A DNA stretch of 64,000 nt, taken from Hydrogenophaga sp. RAC07. GTDB taxonomy: Bacteria > Pseudomonadota > Gammaproteobacteria > Burkholderiales > Burkholderiaceae_C. The notes beneath the pieces were generated by a model. The model was not told the origin of the DNA and did no database searches. It was given only the letters and a program-made list of their open reading frames with translations. Below are positions 13,325 to 23,319 of the stretch, piece after piece (position 1 is the stretch's first letter; each line of letters begins with the position of its first letter). The DNA lies in contig NZ_CP016449.1 in NCBI RefSeq assembly GCF_001713375.1, forward strand, positions 1,178,001 through 1,242,000, given 5' to 3'. Both the position numbers and the translations under genes were made by a program.

Positions 13325-14431
13325 TCAGGCCCGTGCCTTTTCAAATTCGCGCATGAACTGCACCAGCGCCTGAACGCCTGCAAGCGGCATGGCGTTGTAG
13401 ATGCTGGCGCGCATGCCGCCCACCGATTTGTGTCCCTTGAGTTGCAGCAGGCCGGCGGCTTTGGCGCCCGCCAGGAAAGCGTCGTTCAAGGCTTCGTCGC
13501 GCAGGAAGAACGGTACGTTCATGCGCGAGCGGCAGTCCCGCGCGACCTTGTTGAGGTAAAGCGAAGAGCCGTCGATGAAGTCGTACAGCAGCGAGGCCTT
13601 GGCGATGTTGCGCTGCTCCATCGCCGCCACACCACTCAGACCGCCCTCGGTCTGGCGCTTGAGCCACTGAAACGTCAGCCCCGCCATGTAGATGCTGTAC
13701 GTGGGCGGCGTGTTGTACATCGAACCGTTCGCTGCCACCGTTGTGTAGTCAAAGGCGCTCGGACAGGCGGGCAGGGCGTGGCCGAGCAGATCTTCTCGCA
13801 CGACAACCAAGGTCAGGCCGGCCGGACCCAGGTTTTTCTGCGCACCGCCAAAGGCCAGGCCAACGCGCGACCAGTCGACCGTGCGCGAGGCCACGTGTGA
13901 CGAGAAGTCGATCACCAGCGGCGCGTTGCTGCCCAGTGCCTTCAGGTCGGGCAACTCATGAAACTCGATGCCGTGGATCGTTTCGTTGCTGCAGATATGC
14001 ACGTATTGGGCGTCTGCGCTGAGCCGCCACGAGCCGGGCGCTGGGAGGGTGGTGTGGCTGGATTCTGCATTGCTGGCAGCCAACGCTGCCTTGGCATAGC
14101 GGGCGGCTTCCTTGATGGACTTCTGGCTCCAACTGCCCGTCACCACAAAATCGACCTGTCCGCCGCGCGAGAGGTTCAGTGGGACGATGGCGTTTTCGGC
14201 CAATCCACCACCCTGCATGAACAGGATGTGGAAGTTGTCCGGGATGGCGAGCAGTTCGCGCAGGTCGGCCTGCGCCGCTTCCATGATCTCGCCGAACTCC
14301 TTGCCGCGGTGGCTCATCTCCATCACGCTCATGCCGCTGCCGTGCCAGTCGAGCATCTCGTCAGCGGCCTGTTGCAGCACTTCAGCCGGCATGGCGGCCG
14401 GACCGGCGGAGAAGTTGTAGGGCCGCGCCAT
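13325..14431 (-). CDS. serC: Phosphoserine aminotransferase
   Basis: This 368-residue PLP enzyme makes phosphoserine from 3-phosphohydroxypyruvate and also acts in pyridoxal phosphate synthesis. The family start [12 protein letters not shown] is present, and the PLP lysine is K199 in [16 protein letters not shown]. The C-terminus has the [10 protein letters not shown] motif. The ATG at 14431 shares a base with the gyrA stop; an alternative GTG lies one codon upstream. Close coupling to gyrA and pheA suggests one transcript. Confidence 0.95.
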   Translation of the reverse strand: MARPYNFSAGPAAMPAEVLQQAADEMLDWHGSGMSVMEMSHRGKEFGEIMEAAQADLRELLAIPDNFHILFMQGGGLAENAIVPLNLSRGGQVDFVVTGSWSQKSIKEAARYAKAALAASNAESSHTTLPAPGSWRLSADAQYVHICSNETIHGIEFHELPDLKALGSNAPLVIDFSSHVASRTVDWSRVGLAFGGAQKNLGPAGLTLVVVREDLLGHALPACPSAFDYTTVAANGSMYNTPPTYSIYMAGLTFQWLKRQTEGGLSGVAAMEQRNIAKASLLYDFIDGSSLYLNKVARDCRSRMNVPFFLRDEALNDAFLAGAKAAGLLQLKGHKSVGGMRASIYNAMPLAGVQALVQFMREFEKARA

Positions 14432-17070
14432 CACGCCTCAAGGCCTGGATCGTCGGCCTCGTTCGGCTCATCCAGCTCGGGCACGTTGGCGTCGTTTTCA
14501 ACGATGCGCTGCAGGCCCGAGAGCTCGGCGCCCTCGTCCAGCGCGATCAGGGTGACACCTTGCGTGGCTCGGCCCATTTCGCGGATCTCCGAGACGCGGG
14601 TGCGCACCAGCACGCCCTTGTCGGTGATCAGCATGATCTCGTCGTCTGTGTGCACCAGCGTGGCCGCCACGACCTTGCCGTTGCGCTCGCTTTGCTGGAT
14701 GGCGATCATGCCTTTGGTGCCGCGCCCGTGGCGGGTGTATTCGGAAATCGGCGTGCGTTTGCCGTAACCGTTGATGGTGGCGGTCAGCACGCTCTGGTCT
14801 TCGTCCTCGGCCACCAGCATGGCGATCACGCTTTGCGTCTCTTCGATCATCATGCCGCGCACGCCACGCGCGTTGCGGCCCATGGGGCGCACGTCGTTTT
14901 CGTCAAAGCGCACGGCCTTGCCACCGTCGCTGAACAGCATCACGTCGTGCTGGCCGTCGGTGAGCGCAGCGCCGATCAGGAAGTCGTTTTCGTCCAGATC
15001 CACCGCGATGATGCCGGCCTTGCGCGGGTTGCTGAATTCATCCAGCGCGGTTTTCTTGACCGTGCCCATGCTTGTTGCCATGAACACAAAACGGTCCGAC
15101 GGAAAGGTGCGCATCTCGCCGGTGAGCGGCAGCACCACATTGATCTTTTCGCCTTCTTGCAACGGGAACATGTTGACGATGGGGCGGCCGCGGGAACCTC
15201 GCGAACCCGCCGGCACTTCCCAGACCTTGAGCCAGTAGAGCCTGCCGCGGTTGGAGAAACAGAGGATGTAGTCGTGCGTGTTGGCAATGAAGAGCTGGTC
15301 GATCCAGTCGTCTTCCTTGGTGGCGGTGGCCTGTTTGCCGCGACCGCCGCGCTTTTGCGCCCGGTACTCCGAGAGCGGTTGGCTTTTGATGTAGCCGCTG
15401 TGGCTGAGCGTGACCACCATGTCGGTGGGCGTGATCAGGTCTTCGGTAGCGAGGTCTTGAGCGTTGTGCTCGATCTCGCTGCGGCGCGCGCCCAGCTTGG
15501 TTTGACCGAATTCCTGCTTCACGACGACCAACTCGTCGCCAATGATGGTGGAGACGCGTTCAGGCTTCGAAAGGATGTCGAGCAGATCGTCAATCTCGCC
15601 CATGACTTCCTTGTACTCGGCCACGATCTTGTCCTGCTCCAGTCCGGTCAGGCGCTGCAGGCGCATTTGCAGGATTTCTTGCGCCTGCGTTTCGGACAGT
15701 CGGTACAGACCGTCGCTGCCCATGCCGAAGGCCTTTTCCAGACCGTCGGGCCGGTAGTCGTCGGCGTTGATCACGCCACCGTCGGCACGCGTGCGGGTGA
15801 GCATCTCGCGCACCAGCTGGCTGTCCCACGGGCGGGCCATCAGTTCGGCCTTGGCCACCGGAGGCGTGGGCGATTCGCGGATGATGCGGATGAAGTCGTC
15901 GATGTTGGCCAGCGCCACGGCGAGGCCTTCGAGCACGTGGCCGCGCTCGCGCGCCTTGCGCAAATTGAACACCGTGCGGCGCGTCACCACCTCGCGGCGA
16001 TGCTCCAGGAACACCTGGATCAGATCTTTCAGGTTGCACAGACGGGGCTGCCCATCGACCAGCGCCACCATGTTGATGCCGAAGGTGTCCTGCAGTTGCG
16101 TCTGCTTGTACAGGTTGTTCAGGACCACCTCGGGCACTTCGCCACGCTTGAGCTCGATCACCAGGCGCATGCCCGATTTGTCCGACTCGTCCTGGATGTG
16201 GCTGATGCCCTCGATCTTTTTCTCGTGGACAAGCTCGGCAATGCGCTCCTGCAGCGTCTTCTTGTTCACCTGGTAGGGCAACTCGTCCACGATGATGGAC
16301 TGGCGTTGACCGCGGTCGATGTCCTCGAAGTGGCATTTCGCGCGCATCACCACGCGCCCTCGGCCGGTGCGGTAGCCATCCTTCACGCCATTGATGCCGT
16401 AAATGATGCCGGCGGTGGGGAAGTCGGGCGCCGGGATGATTTCCATCAATTCGTCAATAGACGCTTCCGGGTTCTTCAGCAAATGCAGACACGCATCCAC
16501 CACCTCATTGAGGTTGTGCGGTGGAATGTTGGTGGCCATGCCGACCGCGATGCCGGAGGAACCGTTGACCAGCAGGTTGGGCAGGCGCGAAGGGAGTACC
16601 AGAGGCTCCTTTTCAGAGCCGTCGTAGTTGGGACCGAAATTGACGGTTTCCTTGTCGATGTCGGCGAGCATCTCGTGCGAGATCTTCGACAAGCGGATTT
16701 CGGTGTACCGCATGGCTGCGGCGTTGTCGCCGTCCACCGAACCGAAGTTGCCCTGGCCGTCCACCAGCATGTGACGAAGCGAAAAATCCTGCGCCATTCG
16801 CACGATCGTGTCGTAGACCGCGCTGTCGCCGTGCGGGTGGTACTTGCCGATCACATCGCCGACGATACGGGCCGACTTCTTGTAAGGCCGGTTCCAGTCG
16901 TTGTTGAGCTCGTGCATGGCAAACAGCACGCGTCGGTGCACGGGCTTGAGGCCATCGCGTGCGTCAGGAAGTGCTCGCCCGACAATCACGCTCATCGCGT
17001 AGTCGAGGTAGCTGCGGCGCATTTCCTCTTCAAGACTGATGGGCAGGGTCTCTTTGGCGAACTGTGTCAT
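14431..17070 (-). CDS. gyrA: DNA gyrase subunit A
   Basis: This 879-residue subunit cuts and rejoins DNA during supercoiling. The active-site tyrosine is Y122 in RYTEIRLS. The quinolone-resistance region reads [15 protein letters not shown] with S83 and D87, the usual susceptible residues, in the same numbering as E. coli. The GyrA box is seen as QKRGGRGK, and the C-terminal beta-pinwheel follows. An acidic tail ([13 protein letters not shown]) ends the protein. The start [17 protein letters not shown] is the family start; 58 extra in-frame codons upstream are promoter-side DNA. Confidence 0.97.
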   Translation of the reverse strand: MTQFAKETLPISLEEEMRRSYLDYAMSVIVGRALPDARDGLKPVHRRVLFAMHELNNDWNRPYKKSARIVGDVIGKYHPHGDSAVYDTIVRMAQDFSLRHMLVDGQGNFGSVDGDNAAAMRYTEIRLSKISHEMLADIDKETVNFGPNYDGSEKEPLVLPSRLPNLLVNGSSGIAVGMATNIPPHNLNEVVDACLHLLKNPEASIDELMEIIPAPDFPTAGIIYGINGVKDGYRTGRGRVVMRAKCHFEDIDRGQRQSIIVDELPYQVNKKTLQERIAELVHEKKIEGISHIQDESDKSGMRLVIELKRGEVPEVVLNNLYKQTQLQDTFGINMVALVDGQPRLCNLKDLIQVFLEHRREVVTRRTVFNLRKARERGHVLEGLAVALANIDDFIRIIRESPTPPVAKAELMARPWDSQLVREMLTRTRADGGVINADDYRPDGLEKAFGMGSDGLYRLSETQAQEILQMRLQRLTGLEQDKIVAEYKEVMGEIDDLLDILSKPERVSTIIGDELVVVKQEFGQTKLGARRSEIEHNAQDLATEDLITPTDMVVTLSHSGYIKSQPLSEYRAQKRGGRGKQATATKEDDWIDQLFIANTHDYILCFSNRGRLYWLKVWEVPAGSRGSRGRPIVNMFPLQEGEKINVVLPLTGEMRTFPSDRFVFMATSMGTVKKTALDEFSNPRKAGIIAVDLDENDFLIGAALTDGQHDVMLFSDGGKAVRFDENDVRPMGRNARGVRGMMIEETQSVIAMLVAEDEDQSVLTATINGYGKRTPISEYTRHGRGTKGMIAIQQSERNGKVVAATLVHTDDEIMLITDKGVLVRTRVSEIREMGRATQGVTLIALDEGAELSGLQRIVENDANVPELDEPNEADDPGLEA

Positions 17071-17329
17071 GAGCAGGGCTGGAATGCGTCGGGTGGGCCA
17101 AAAGGCAACTCGCCATTTTACGGGGCGCACAGACGTGCATTCATGAGCATGCTTTGTTGTAACACCACAACGATTGAAGGTGTCACCGGAATACAGTCGC
17201 CGACGCGCCCGCGCCGCCGGTCGGCCGTATAGAGCTTGTGGCACAATGAAATCCAGCGTTTTGAGTGGTGGTCACTTCAAGCGTCTTTTTTTGTACGCAG
17301 TTTGTCTGCGGCTTACCAAGAGGAAAACC
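17071..17329. other. Divergent intergenic region between gyrA and ompA-like gene
   Basis: This 259-base region must hold promoters for gyrA (minus) and the OmpA-family gene (plus). A GGCACAAT sequence near 17240-17247 resembles a -10 element for the plus strand, but no good -35 is at the right distance. A long T run lies at 17285-17292 in the leader of the ompA-like gene, followed by a possible small hairpin (CGCAG...CTGCGG). Nothing is called with confidence. Confidence 0.3.
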
Positions 17330-17980
17330 ATGAAAAAACTCAACAAAGTGGCAATGCTGATCGCAACGGTCGCCATGGCATCGGCCGCTGGCGCCCAAAC
17401 CATCGACAACTGGCGCAATGGCACCAATGACATCGTTTGGAAAAACGGTACCAATGAACTGTGCTGGCGCAATGCCAACTGGACGCCTGCCACGGCAGCC
17501 GTCGGTTGCGATGGCGCGATCGTTCCCGTTGCCGCTCCTGCACCCGCACCAGCTCCTGCACCCGCTCCTGCCGCTGCTCCAGCTCCTGCACCCGCTCCTG
17601 CCGCTGCTCCAGCACCTGCTGCCTCCAAAGTCACCTACGCCGCTGATGCGTTCTTTGACTTCGACAAAGCCGTGCTCAAGCCCGAAGGCAAAGCCAAGCT
17701 GGACGACCTCGCCAGCAAAGTGTCCGGCATCAACCTGGAAGTGGTGATCGCTGTGGGTCACACCGACTCCACCGGTGCCGCTGGCTACAACCAGGCGCTG
17801 TCGAACCGCCGCGCTGAAGCCGTGAAGGCCTACTTGGTGAGCAAGGGCATCGAAAGCAACCGCATCTACACCGAAGGCAAGGGCCTGACCCAGCCAGTGG
17901 CCGACAACGCCACCCGCGAAGGCCGCGCCAAGAACCGCCGCGTTGAAGTTGAAGTGGTTGGCACCCGCGCCAACAAGTAA
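17330..17980 (+). CDS. OmpA family peptidoglycan-associated protein
   Basis: This 216-residue exported protein has a clear signal peptide ([20 protein letters not shown], cleaved after GAQ). A short Trp- and Cys-containing N-terminal segment (two Cys, with a repeated NGTN motif) is followed by a Pro/Ala linker. The OmpA C-terminal domain spans about residues 100-215, with [31 protein letters not shown] and [14 protein letters not shown]. There is no N-terminal beta-barrel, so it probably tethers envelope components to peptidoglycan rather than forming a porin. Start ATG 17330 follows an AGAGGAAAA ribosome binding site. A strong terminator follows the gene. Confidence 0.93.
   Translation: MKKLNKVAMLIATVAMASAAGAQTIDNWRNGTNDIVWKNGTNELCWRNANWTPATAAVGCDGAIVPVAAPAPAPAPAPAPAAAPAPAPAPAAAPAPAASKVTYAADAFFDFDKAVLKPEGKAKLDDLASKVSGINLEVVIAVGHTDSTGAAGYNQALSNRRAEAVKAYLVSKGIESNRIYTEGKGLTQPVADNATREGRAKNRRVEVEVVGTRANK
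17551..17610 (+). repeat. Perfect 30-base tandem repeat in the Pro/Ala linker
   Basis: Two identical 30-base units lie head to tail (17551-17580 and 17581-17610), each encoding [10 protein letters not shown], flanked by degenerate copies. The unit length is a multiple of three, so copy-number changes would lengthen or shorten the linker without a frameshift. Confidence 0.9.
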
Positions 17981-17998
17981 ACCTTCGGTTTGCTCCTG

Positions 17999-18025
17999 AA
18001 AAACCGCGCCTCGGCGCGGTTTTTT
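17999..18025 (+). terminator. Rho-independent terminator after ompA-like gene
   Basis: An AAAAACCGCGCC / GGCGCGGTTTTT hairpin with a very short loop is followed by a run of T. It lies 18 bases after the stop codon. The A run on the other arm could let it work on both strands. Confidence 0.88.
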
Positions 18026-18048
18026 CATGGGCTGACGATAATCGACGC

Positions 18049-18756
18049 ATGAATGCACATATCAATGCCGACCCTGCGGAGTTGGCCAAGTTTTCCGAAC
18101 TGGCTCATCGTTGGTGGGATCCCGAAAGCGAGTTTCGGCCTTTGCACCAGATCAATCCATTGCGTTTGACCTGGATTGATGCTTTGGCTGAGATCAAAGG
18201 CAAACGGGTGCTGGACATTGGTTGTGGCGGCGGCATTCTTTCAGACGCCATGGCGCGCAAGGGCGCATTGGTGACCGGCATTGACTTGTCCACCAAGGCG
18301 CTTCGCGTGGCGCAATTGCACGCGCTGGAAGCGGGCACCGCCAACGTCGACTACCAGGAAATCAGTGCGGAGGCCATGGCCCAGCAGGAGCCGGCGTCCT
18401 TTGACGTGGTCACCTGCATGGAAATGCTTGAGCACGTGCCCGATCCTTCCTCGGTTGTGAGGGCCTGCGCTGCACTGGTCAAGCCCGGCGGCTGGGTGTT
18501 CTTCTCGACGCTCAACCGCAACCCTAAGGCTTTTCTGTTCGCCATCCTCGGTGCCGAATACGTGTTGCAGTTGCTGCCCAAGGGCACGCACGAGTACGCG
18601 AAGTTCATCAAACCGAGTGAACTGGCCCGCTACGCGCGTGAAGTCGGTCTTGAACTGACCGACACACGAGGCATGGAATACAACCCGCTGACGCGTCGCT
18701 ACTGGTTGAGTGGCAACACCAGCGTGAACTACCTGTTTGCCACCCGCAAGGCATGA
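18049..18756 (+). CDS. ubiG: Ubiquinone biosynthesis O-methyltransferase
   Basis: This 235-residue SAM-dependent enzyme performs both O-methylations in ubiquinone synthesis. The family N-terminus is present ([20 protein letters not shown]), followed by SAM motif [16 protein letters not shown] and the [12 protein letters not shown] post-I region. Late motifs [21 protein letters not shown] and [14 protein letters not shown] match UbiG. It starts 24 bases after the terminator and overlaps gph by 4 bases. Confidence 0.95.
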   Translation: MNAHINADPAELAKFSELAHRWWDPESEFRPLHQINPLRLTWIDALAEIKGKRVLDIGCGGGILSDAMARKGALVTGIDLSTKALRVAQLHALEAGTANVDYQEISAEAMAQQEPASFDVVTCMEMLEHVPDPSSVVRACAALVKPGGWVFFSTLNRNPKAFLFAILGAEYVLQLLPKGTHEYAKFIKPSELARYAREVGLELTDTRGMEYNPLTRRYWLSGNTSVNYLFATRKA

Positions 18757-19430
18757 CTCTGGCTGTTTTTCGAAATGTGCGTGCCGTGTTGTTCGATCTG
18801 GATGGCACGCTGATCGACAGCGCGCCCGATCTGGGCGCTGCCGCGGATGGCATGCGGTTGCGGCGAGGCCTGGCGTCCCTACCGTTGGCGGAGTATCGGC
18901 CCCATGTGGGATCCGGTGCACGTGGCATGTTGCAGGTGGCTTTCGGCATGGATGCACAACACGGGGAATACGAGCACTACAAGGAAGAGTTCTTCGTCCA
19001 TTACGAAAGCTGCTTGACGCAGCGCACACGCCCGTTCGATGGAGTTGATCTGCTGGTGGCGGCTTTGCTGCAGCGGGGTTTGCGCTGGGGGGTGGTAACC
19101 AACAAAGCGAAGCGCTTCACAACACCCCTCACCCGTTCCATGGGCTTGTTCGATTCGGCATCCACAGTCATCAGCGGTGACACCACGCCCCATGCCAAGC
19201 CGCACCCGGAGCCCTTGCTGGAAGCCGCACGGCGGATGGCGTTGCTGCCGGGGCAGTGCATCTACGTGGGCGATGACGAGCGGGATGTCCGCGCGGGCCG
19301 TTCTGCCGGCATGGGCACAGTGGCTGCCTGCTACGGTTACCTGGGTGCAGGTGCCAATGTGGCGAGTTGGGGAGCCGACGCCGAAGTTTCTTCTCCCCTG
19401 CAGGTCTTGCAATTGCTCGAACCGTCTTAA
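18753..19430 (+). CDS. gph: Phosphoglycolate phosphatase (HAD family)
   Basis: This 225-residue HAD-superfamily hydrolase has all main motifs: nucleophile motif [20 protein letters not shown], motif II VVTNKA, and motif [23 protein letters not shown]. The [11 protein letters not shown] stretch after the nucleophile is typical of Gph, which removes phosphoglycolate arising from DNA repair. The ATG overlaps the ubiG stop (ATGA), so the two genes are probably translated together. Exact substrate is inferred from the family. Confidence 0.88.
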   Translation: MTLAVFRNVRAVLFDLDGTLIDSAPDLGAAADGMRLRRGLASLPLAEYRPHVGSGARGMLQVAFGMDAQHGEYEHYKEEFFVHYESCLTQRTRPFDGVDLLVAALLQRGLRWGVVTNKAKRFTTPLTRSMGLFDSASTVISGDTTPHAKPHPEPLLEAARRMALLPGQCIYVGDDERDVRAGRSAGMGTVAACYGYLGAGANVASWGADAEVSSPLQVLQLLEPS

Positions 19431-19442
19431 AATAGCGAGCTT

Positions 19443-19819
19443 GGGGCTGCACTGGTTTCGACGTGGGTTCGGACGCGCAGCAGGGCATGTCGAGGTTCTG
19501 TCACCTCGTAAAGCAACAGAAAAAAACCAACTGCAAACGACGAACGTTTCGCACTCGCCGCTTAATCAGCGGTGAGCCTTGCAACAGCAGGCCGATGGGC
19601 TGGGCAAGGGGGTCGCAAGACCTCCCGGCTGCAAGGATAATTTCATCGGCTGGCTTTGCGTCGGGCACCTTGACGCAGGGCGAGACTCAAGGATGCTGGC
19701 TTCCCGTTTAGCGTGCCACTGCGCGACTCGGGCGGCGAGACCCAAATCAGACGGCTACACATGTAGAACTGCTCGAAGAAGGCTTGCGGACGGGGGTTCA
19801 AATCCCCCCAGCTCCACCA
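19443..19819 (+). ncRNA. ssrA: Transfer-messenger RNA (tmRNA)
   Basis: This is a one-piece tmRNA of about 377 bases. The 5' end GGGGCTGCACTGGTTTCGAC and 3' end GGGGTTCAAATCCCCCCAGC followed by TCCACCA form the tRNA-like domain, with the CCA encoded. The tag reading frame starts at GCA 19533 and gives ANDERFALAA followed by TAA at 19563. Pseudoknot-like GC stems lie between. It rescues stalled ribosomes together with SmpB. It begins 12 bases after gph and is followed by a strong terminator. Confidence 0.97.
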
Positions 19820-19834
19820 CCCAACTGCAAAACT

Positions 19835-19869
19835 GCCGCCCGGATACTCCATCCGGGCGGCATTTTTTT
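19835..19869 (+). terminator. Rho-independent terminator of ssrA
   Basis: An 11-base perfect stem GCCGCCCGGAT / ATCCGGGCGGC with a 5-base loop (ACTCC) is followed by seven T residues. It lies 15 bases after the tmRNA CCA end. Confidence 0.93.
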
Positions 19870-19888
19870 GTCTGATGGTTTTTTGACC

Positions 19889-20476
19889 TCAGGTCTCGTG
19901 GCCTGGCCGTGGCGTTCGGGATCGCAACCGTTTGCTGCGCTGCCACCGGGTCCTCAGGATCCAGATGCCACTCACCAGAAAGTACACAACAATTCCGCTC
20001 AGGCTGGCCACAATGGCCAAGCCAACTACCAATGGTTTTCCCACGGTGGACAGTTGCTTGAAGGCGTGGCGCGCGCGGTTGCCCAAGCCTTCAATGGCCG
20101 CAGGGGCTTCCTGCGCGGCCTGAAGTTCAGACTCGATCTCGCGATCTGTGGGGGCCTTCTCCCCAAGCACTGCCTTTCCCAGACGGTAAGCGCCGTAATA
20201 GACCGGTCCAAAGGTCACGGGGTTGGTGATCAATGTGCTCGCTACTGCCATGGGAACGTTGGCCCGCAGTGCCACGGCGAGTGCAGCGGCAAACGGAATC
20301 TGTGCCACGGGGATCAGGAGTCCGAAAAAGATGCCCAGGGCCAAGCCAAGTGCAATGCCTTTTCGACTGAAATGCCAGAGCCGTGGATGATTCAGAACCG
20401 GCCCCATCCAGCGCAACCACCGGTTGTTCTGCAGTGCCTCCGGCTTGGGCAGCCATGCCTTGATGCGGTTCTTCAT
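19889..20476 (-). CDS. DUF2062 domain-containing membrane protein
   Basis: This 195-residue protein has the DUF2062 pattern: a basic N-terminus ending in FSRKGIALGLALGIFFGLLI, then a hydrophobic region with LRANVPMAVASTLITNPVTF, and a C-terminal helix (VVGLAIVASLSGIVVYFLVS). It probably has three or four membrane segments. The function of the family is unknown. It is convergent with the tmRNA and divergent from the pseudouridine synthase gene. Confidence 0.85.
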   Translation of the reverse strand: MKNRIKAWLPKPEALQNNRWLRWMGPVLNHPRLWHFSRKGIALGLALGIFFGLLIPVAQIPFAAALAVALRANVPMAVASTLITNPVTFGPVYYGAYRLGKAVLGEKAPTDREIESELQAAQEAPAAIEGLGNRARHAFKQLSTVGKPLVVGLAIVASLSGIVVYFLVSGIWILRTRWQRSKRLRSRTPRPGHET

Positions 20477-20568
20477 TCGACGTGACTGAGGTAGGGAGTT
20501 TCGCTCACGAGACGATTGTCATTGAACGCGCCACTCCCCGCCGGGCGAGCGGCGACAATCCACGCATC

Positions 20569-21315
20569 ATGATGCAGTTGCAGGACATTCTTTTTTCTCA
20601 GGGCTTCGGAACACGCCGTATCTGTTGTGGGTTGATCCAGCAGGGTCTGGTCCAAGTGGGTGCAGGTAGTGAATTGGAGACGTGCCTGGATCCCACAGCA
20701 GGTTTTGCCGAGGCCGGCCTCGTTTTTCGAGTCCAGGGTGACACGTGGACATACCAGGAGCGGGCCTACCTCATGGTCCACAAGCCCGCGGGCTTCGAGT
20801 GTTCACAAAAGCCGAGTACCTACCCAAGCGTCTACACCTTGCTGCCAGGTCCCTTGCGAACACGGGGCGGCGGCGCGGCGGCGGGCGTGCAAGCCGTGGG
20901 TCGTCTGGATCAGGACACGACGGGGCTGTTGTTGATGTCCGATGACGGCAAGTTCATTCATCGCCTGACATCGCCGCGCCATCATGTGCCCAAAGTGTAC
21001 GAAGTGCTTGTCAAGCATCCGCTGGATGAGAAACAGGTGAACCGGCTGCTGGAAGGCGTGGTGCTCGACGACGACCCCAAACCAGTGAAGGCACAAGCCT
21101 GTTCGGCAGAGGGTGAGCTGCACCTGAAACTGACCCTGACAGAGGGCAAATATCACCAAGTCAAGCGCATGGTGGCTGCGGTGGGCAATCGGGTCGAGGG
21201 TCTGCACCGGTCGTCGGTGGGTGCGATTTCGCTCACGCCCGACCTGCCGCCCGGCCATTGGCGGTGGTTGACCTCGGACGAAGTCACGTCGTTGACGCAA
21301 AAAGTGCCGGGCTGA
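20569..21315 (+). CDS. 16S rRNA pseudouridine synthase (RsuA/RluB family)
   Basis: This 248-residue protein has an S4-like N-terminal region (LFSQGFGTRRICCGLIQQG) and the catalytic motif VGRLDQDTTGLLLMSDDG, with the Asp that attacks uridine. Further motifs are YLMVHKPAGFECSQ, KVYEVLVKHPLD and EGKYHQVKRMVAAVGNRVEGLHR (quoted in part). This matches the RsuA subfamily, which modifies U516 of 16S rRNA. The ATG at 20569 was chosen because the S4 segment begins there; a second ATG follows immediately. Which uridine it targets is inferred from family resemblance. Confidence 0.88.
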   Translation: MMQLQDILFSQGFGTRRICCGLIQQGLVQVGAGSELETCLDPTAGFAEAGLVFRVQGDTWTYQERAYLMVHKPAGFECSQKPSTYPSVYTLLPGPLRTRGGGAAAGVQAVGRLDQDTTGLLLMSDDGKFIHRLTSPRHHVPKVYEVLVKHPLDEKQVNRLLEGVVLDDDPKPVKAQACSAEGELHLKLTLTEGKYHQVKRMVAAVGNRVEGLHRSSVGAISLTPDLPPGHWRWLTSDEVTSLTQKVPG

Positions 21316-21337
21316 AGGCGGCGCGGCAGAGCCCCTG

Positions 21338-22072
21338 TCAGAGCAAGTCGCCCTTGCGGCTGTCGAGCGGCATCAGGAACGAGTTTTCCTGCCACTGAGA
21401 ATTGAAATCGCTGCGCGGTTCGCCGGTGGTGCTGTTGGGCCAGGTGGAGAGGGGTGCGAAGTCGCTGGCGCGGGTGCTGCGCTGGCGGGTCAGCACAGTG
21501 CGCAGGTTGGCTTGTGCGGCAATGATGGCGCGCTCTTCCATTTCGCGTTCGCGCATGGACTGGTTCAGCGCCGACTCACCGAGGAACTCCGCGCGGATTT
21601 CTGCCACCGTGGGCAGGCTGTTGGAGCGCACCACCCAGTAAGGCAGGCCGCACTGGGTCAGCAACGAGTGTTTGAGAGCCCGCGTGCTGCGCGGCAGGCC
21701 TGCGGTGCCCGGAACATCCAGACAACCCAGGACACGACCGTCAGAGCGGCACACGGTGAAGGTGCAGTAAACACTGCCCAGCAACTTGTACCACTCCATG
21801 CCTTGCTCCCGGTCTCTGGGCAAAGTGAAGCGGGTCACTGGCAGTTTGATCATCACGTGATGGTCGTAAAAGGCCCGAGCCAGCCAATGCCAGACGCGGG
21901 CTTCCTCGCTGTTGGCCAATGCACGGGTGCTCAGGGGCCAGTGCTTCGGAATACGGCGGCGCTCCCGGGCCCGCCGCTCTGCCCAGGCGTGGTGCAGCCA
22001 AGCGCCCAGCACCAGCAAAGCGGGTACCAGCACTGCAAGCAGCCATGGGTTGGTCCAGTCGGTCATGAGCAT
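21338..22072 (-). CDS. Membrane-anchored protein with DUF2726-like domain
   Basis: This 244-residue protein has one N-terminal membrane helix (NPWLLAVLVPALLVLGAWLHH) and a basic juxtamembrane stretch. A soluble domain at about residues 55-170 contains HHVMIKLPVTRFTLP, WYKLLGSVYCTFTVC, LGCLDVPGT and LLTQCGLPYWVVRS. This resembles DUF2726, a restriction-endonuclease-like fold of unknown role. The C-terminal 60 residues look disordered. Start could be 22072 or the ATG two codons later. It is convergent with the pseudouridine synthase. Confidence 0.7.
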   Translation of the reverse strand: MLMTDWTNPWLLAVLVPALLVLGAWLHHAWAERRARERRRIPKHWPLSTRALANSEEARVWHWLARAFYDHHVMIKLPVTRFTLPRDREQGMEWYKLLGSVYCTFTVCRSDGRVLGCLDVPGTAGLPRSTRALKHSLLTQCGLPYWVVRSNSLPTVAEIRAEFLGESALNQSMREREMEERAIIAAQANLRTVLTRQRSTRASDFAPLSTWPNSTTGEPRSDFNSQWQENSFLMPLDSRKGDLL

Positions 22073-22428
22073 CGGGGGCAATCGGTCAATATGTATCAAA
22101 GTGTAGACAGTTCGCACAAGCCACGGGTGAAGTTCGGTCTCGATACACGAAGAAGGTGTGAATTTCTTGGGGTTTGCTCGGCGATTGATGGGTCATTTGG
22201 ACCACATCGCGCGCGTTGCCTGGATGGCCCACACGGGCGAGACACCTCGGACTAGTGGCAGGTGAAAGCGGCAAGCCCTGGCACAAACCGTGAGCTGTTC
22301 GACCTCAATAGGGTTCGTTGCGGTCAACGATCATGTGGCAGGGGCACGCATTCAGCAAGCCCCATCGGGGGGAACTGTGCTTGCAAGCTGGATGTTTGTA
22401 CATGCTGCAAACGCAGTAGATTGTCGCG
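22073..22428. other. 356-base intergenic region with no recognisable gene
   Basis: This gap upstream of the DUF2726-like gene is visibly less GC-rich than its neighbours. Short frames in it show no ribosome binding site or recognisable family, and no tRNA, riboswitch or repeat is seen. A GCAAGC/GCTTGC pair around 22358-22388 could form a weak hairpin. It presumably holds the promoter of the minus-strand gene. Confidence 0.4.
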
Positions 22429-23250
22429 TCAGGCAATGCTGCCCAGAAATGCGCGAACGCCGGCCAAAAGCTGGTCTGGGTGATCGCGGTGGGGGGTGTG
22501 CCCGCAGGATTGCAGCTCGATGTGGATGGCTTGGGGGACTTCGCGTCGGATGGCGGCGAGTTGCTCCAACGAGCCGTATTCGTCATCCACGCCCTGGACC
22601 AACAACAAGTGCGCAGCCAGGCCGCGAAGTTCGGTTCGAATGTCGAAGGCCTGGAACGCTTCGCTGAGCCAGACGTCGTTCCATTGCCAGAAAGCGTTGT
22701 CGACGTCCCGGTGGTGGCGGGCCAGCCGCTGCCGCAAGCCATCTGCGGCGTCTGGCGTTGTCTCAAACAGTTGCTTTGCTTGCTCGATGGCGGTCACGGC
22801 CATCGGTTCCACAAATACGTGGGGTGCCATGGCCACGCAAGCGGTCACCGGGTGCTGGCTGGCGTGAAGCAGGGCGATCGTGGCGCCGTCGGAATGACCC
22901 ACCAGAACGGGATTCGAGATCCCGAGCCGATCGAGCACTTGGGGAAGCACGTCGTGTGCTTCCAGGTGCATGTAGTCGGGTTCGTGGCGCCCGATGTGCC
23001 AGGCACCGTCACGTCGCGGTGGGCCTCGCACGTCGGCCACTGGATCGGATTGCCCGTAGCCGCGCCGCGAGTACATCCAGCCGGCCCTGCCGGTGGCAGC
23101 GCAGAGTTCGGCTGGCCAGAGTCGTCCCCTTTGTCGCCACATCGAGATGCTGCCCAAGCCTTCGTGCAAAAAAACCAGGGGCGCGCGGTCGCTGGCGCCG
23201 GGCAGGTGGGCCACCTCGATGCCAACGCCGGAAATGTCGATGCGGTTCAT
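22429..23250 (-). CDS. Alpha/beta-fold hydrolase
   Basis: This 273-residue protein has the alpha/beta hydrolase plan: oxyanion-side LVFLHEGLGSISMWR near residue 25, nucleophile elbow PVLVGHSDGATIALLHA with Ser, acid in LLLVQGVDDEYGS, and His in LQSCGHTPHRDHP. The HEGLGS motif in place of HGxxGS is typical of a subgroup annotated as hydrolases of esters. The start MNRIDISG (23250) was preferred because upstream codons overlap the divergent promoter region. The substrate is unknown. Confidence 0.85.
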   Translation of the reverse strand: MNRIDISGVGIEVAHLPGASDRAPLVFLHEGLGSISMWRQRGRLWPAELCAATGRAGWMYSRRGYGQSDPVADVRGPPRRDGAWHIGRHEPDYMHLEAHDVLPQVLDRLGISNPVLVGHSDGATIALLHASQHPVTACVAMAPHVFVEPMAVTAIEQAKQLFETTPDAADGLRQRLARHHRDVDNAFWQWNDVWLSEAFQAFDIRTELRGLAAHLLLVQGVDDEYGSLEQLAAIRREVPQAIHIELQSCGHTPHRDHPDQLLAGVRAFLGSIA

Positions 23251-23319
23251 CTGCCCGATGCTAAATGCACGGGGGACCGCTGCCCCATGAGGACCGGAGA
23301 TTGGCTGTATTCTCGTGCG

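Noticed and set aside
17535..17620. CRISPR-like repeats in the OmpA-family gene
   Set aside because: The repeats are tandem, in frame and encode a Pro/Ala linker; there are no spacers or cas genes.
22262..22483. Short open frame encoding a Cys-rich 73-residue peptide in the gap before the alpha/beta hydrolase
   Set aside because: There is no ribosome binding site, no family resemblance, and it runs into the 3' end of the opposite-strand hydrolase gene.
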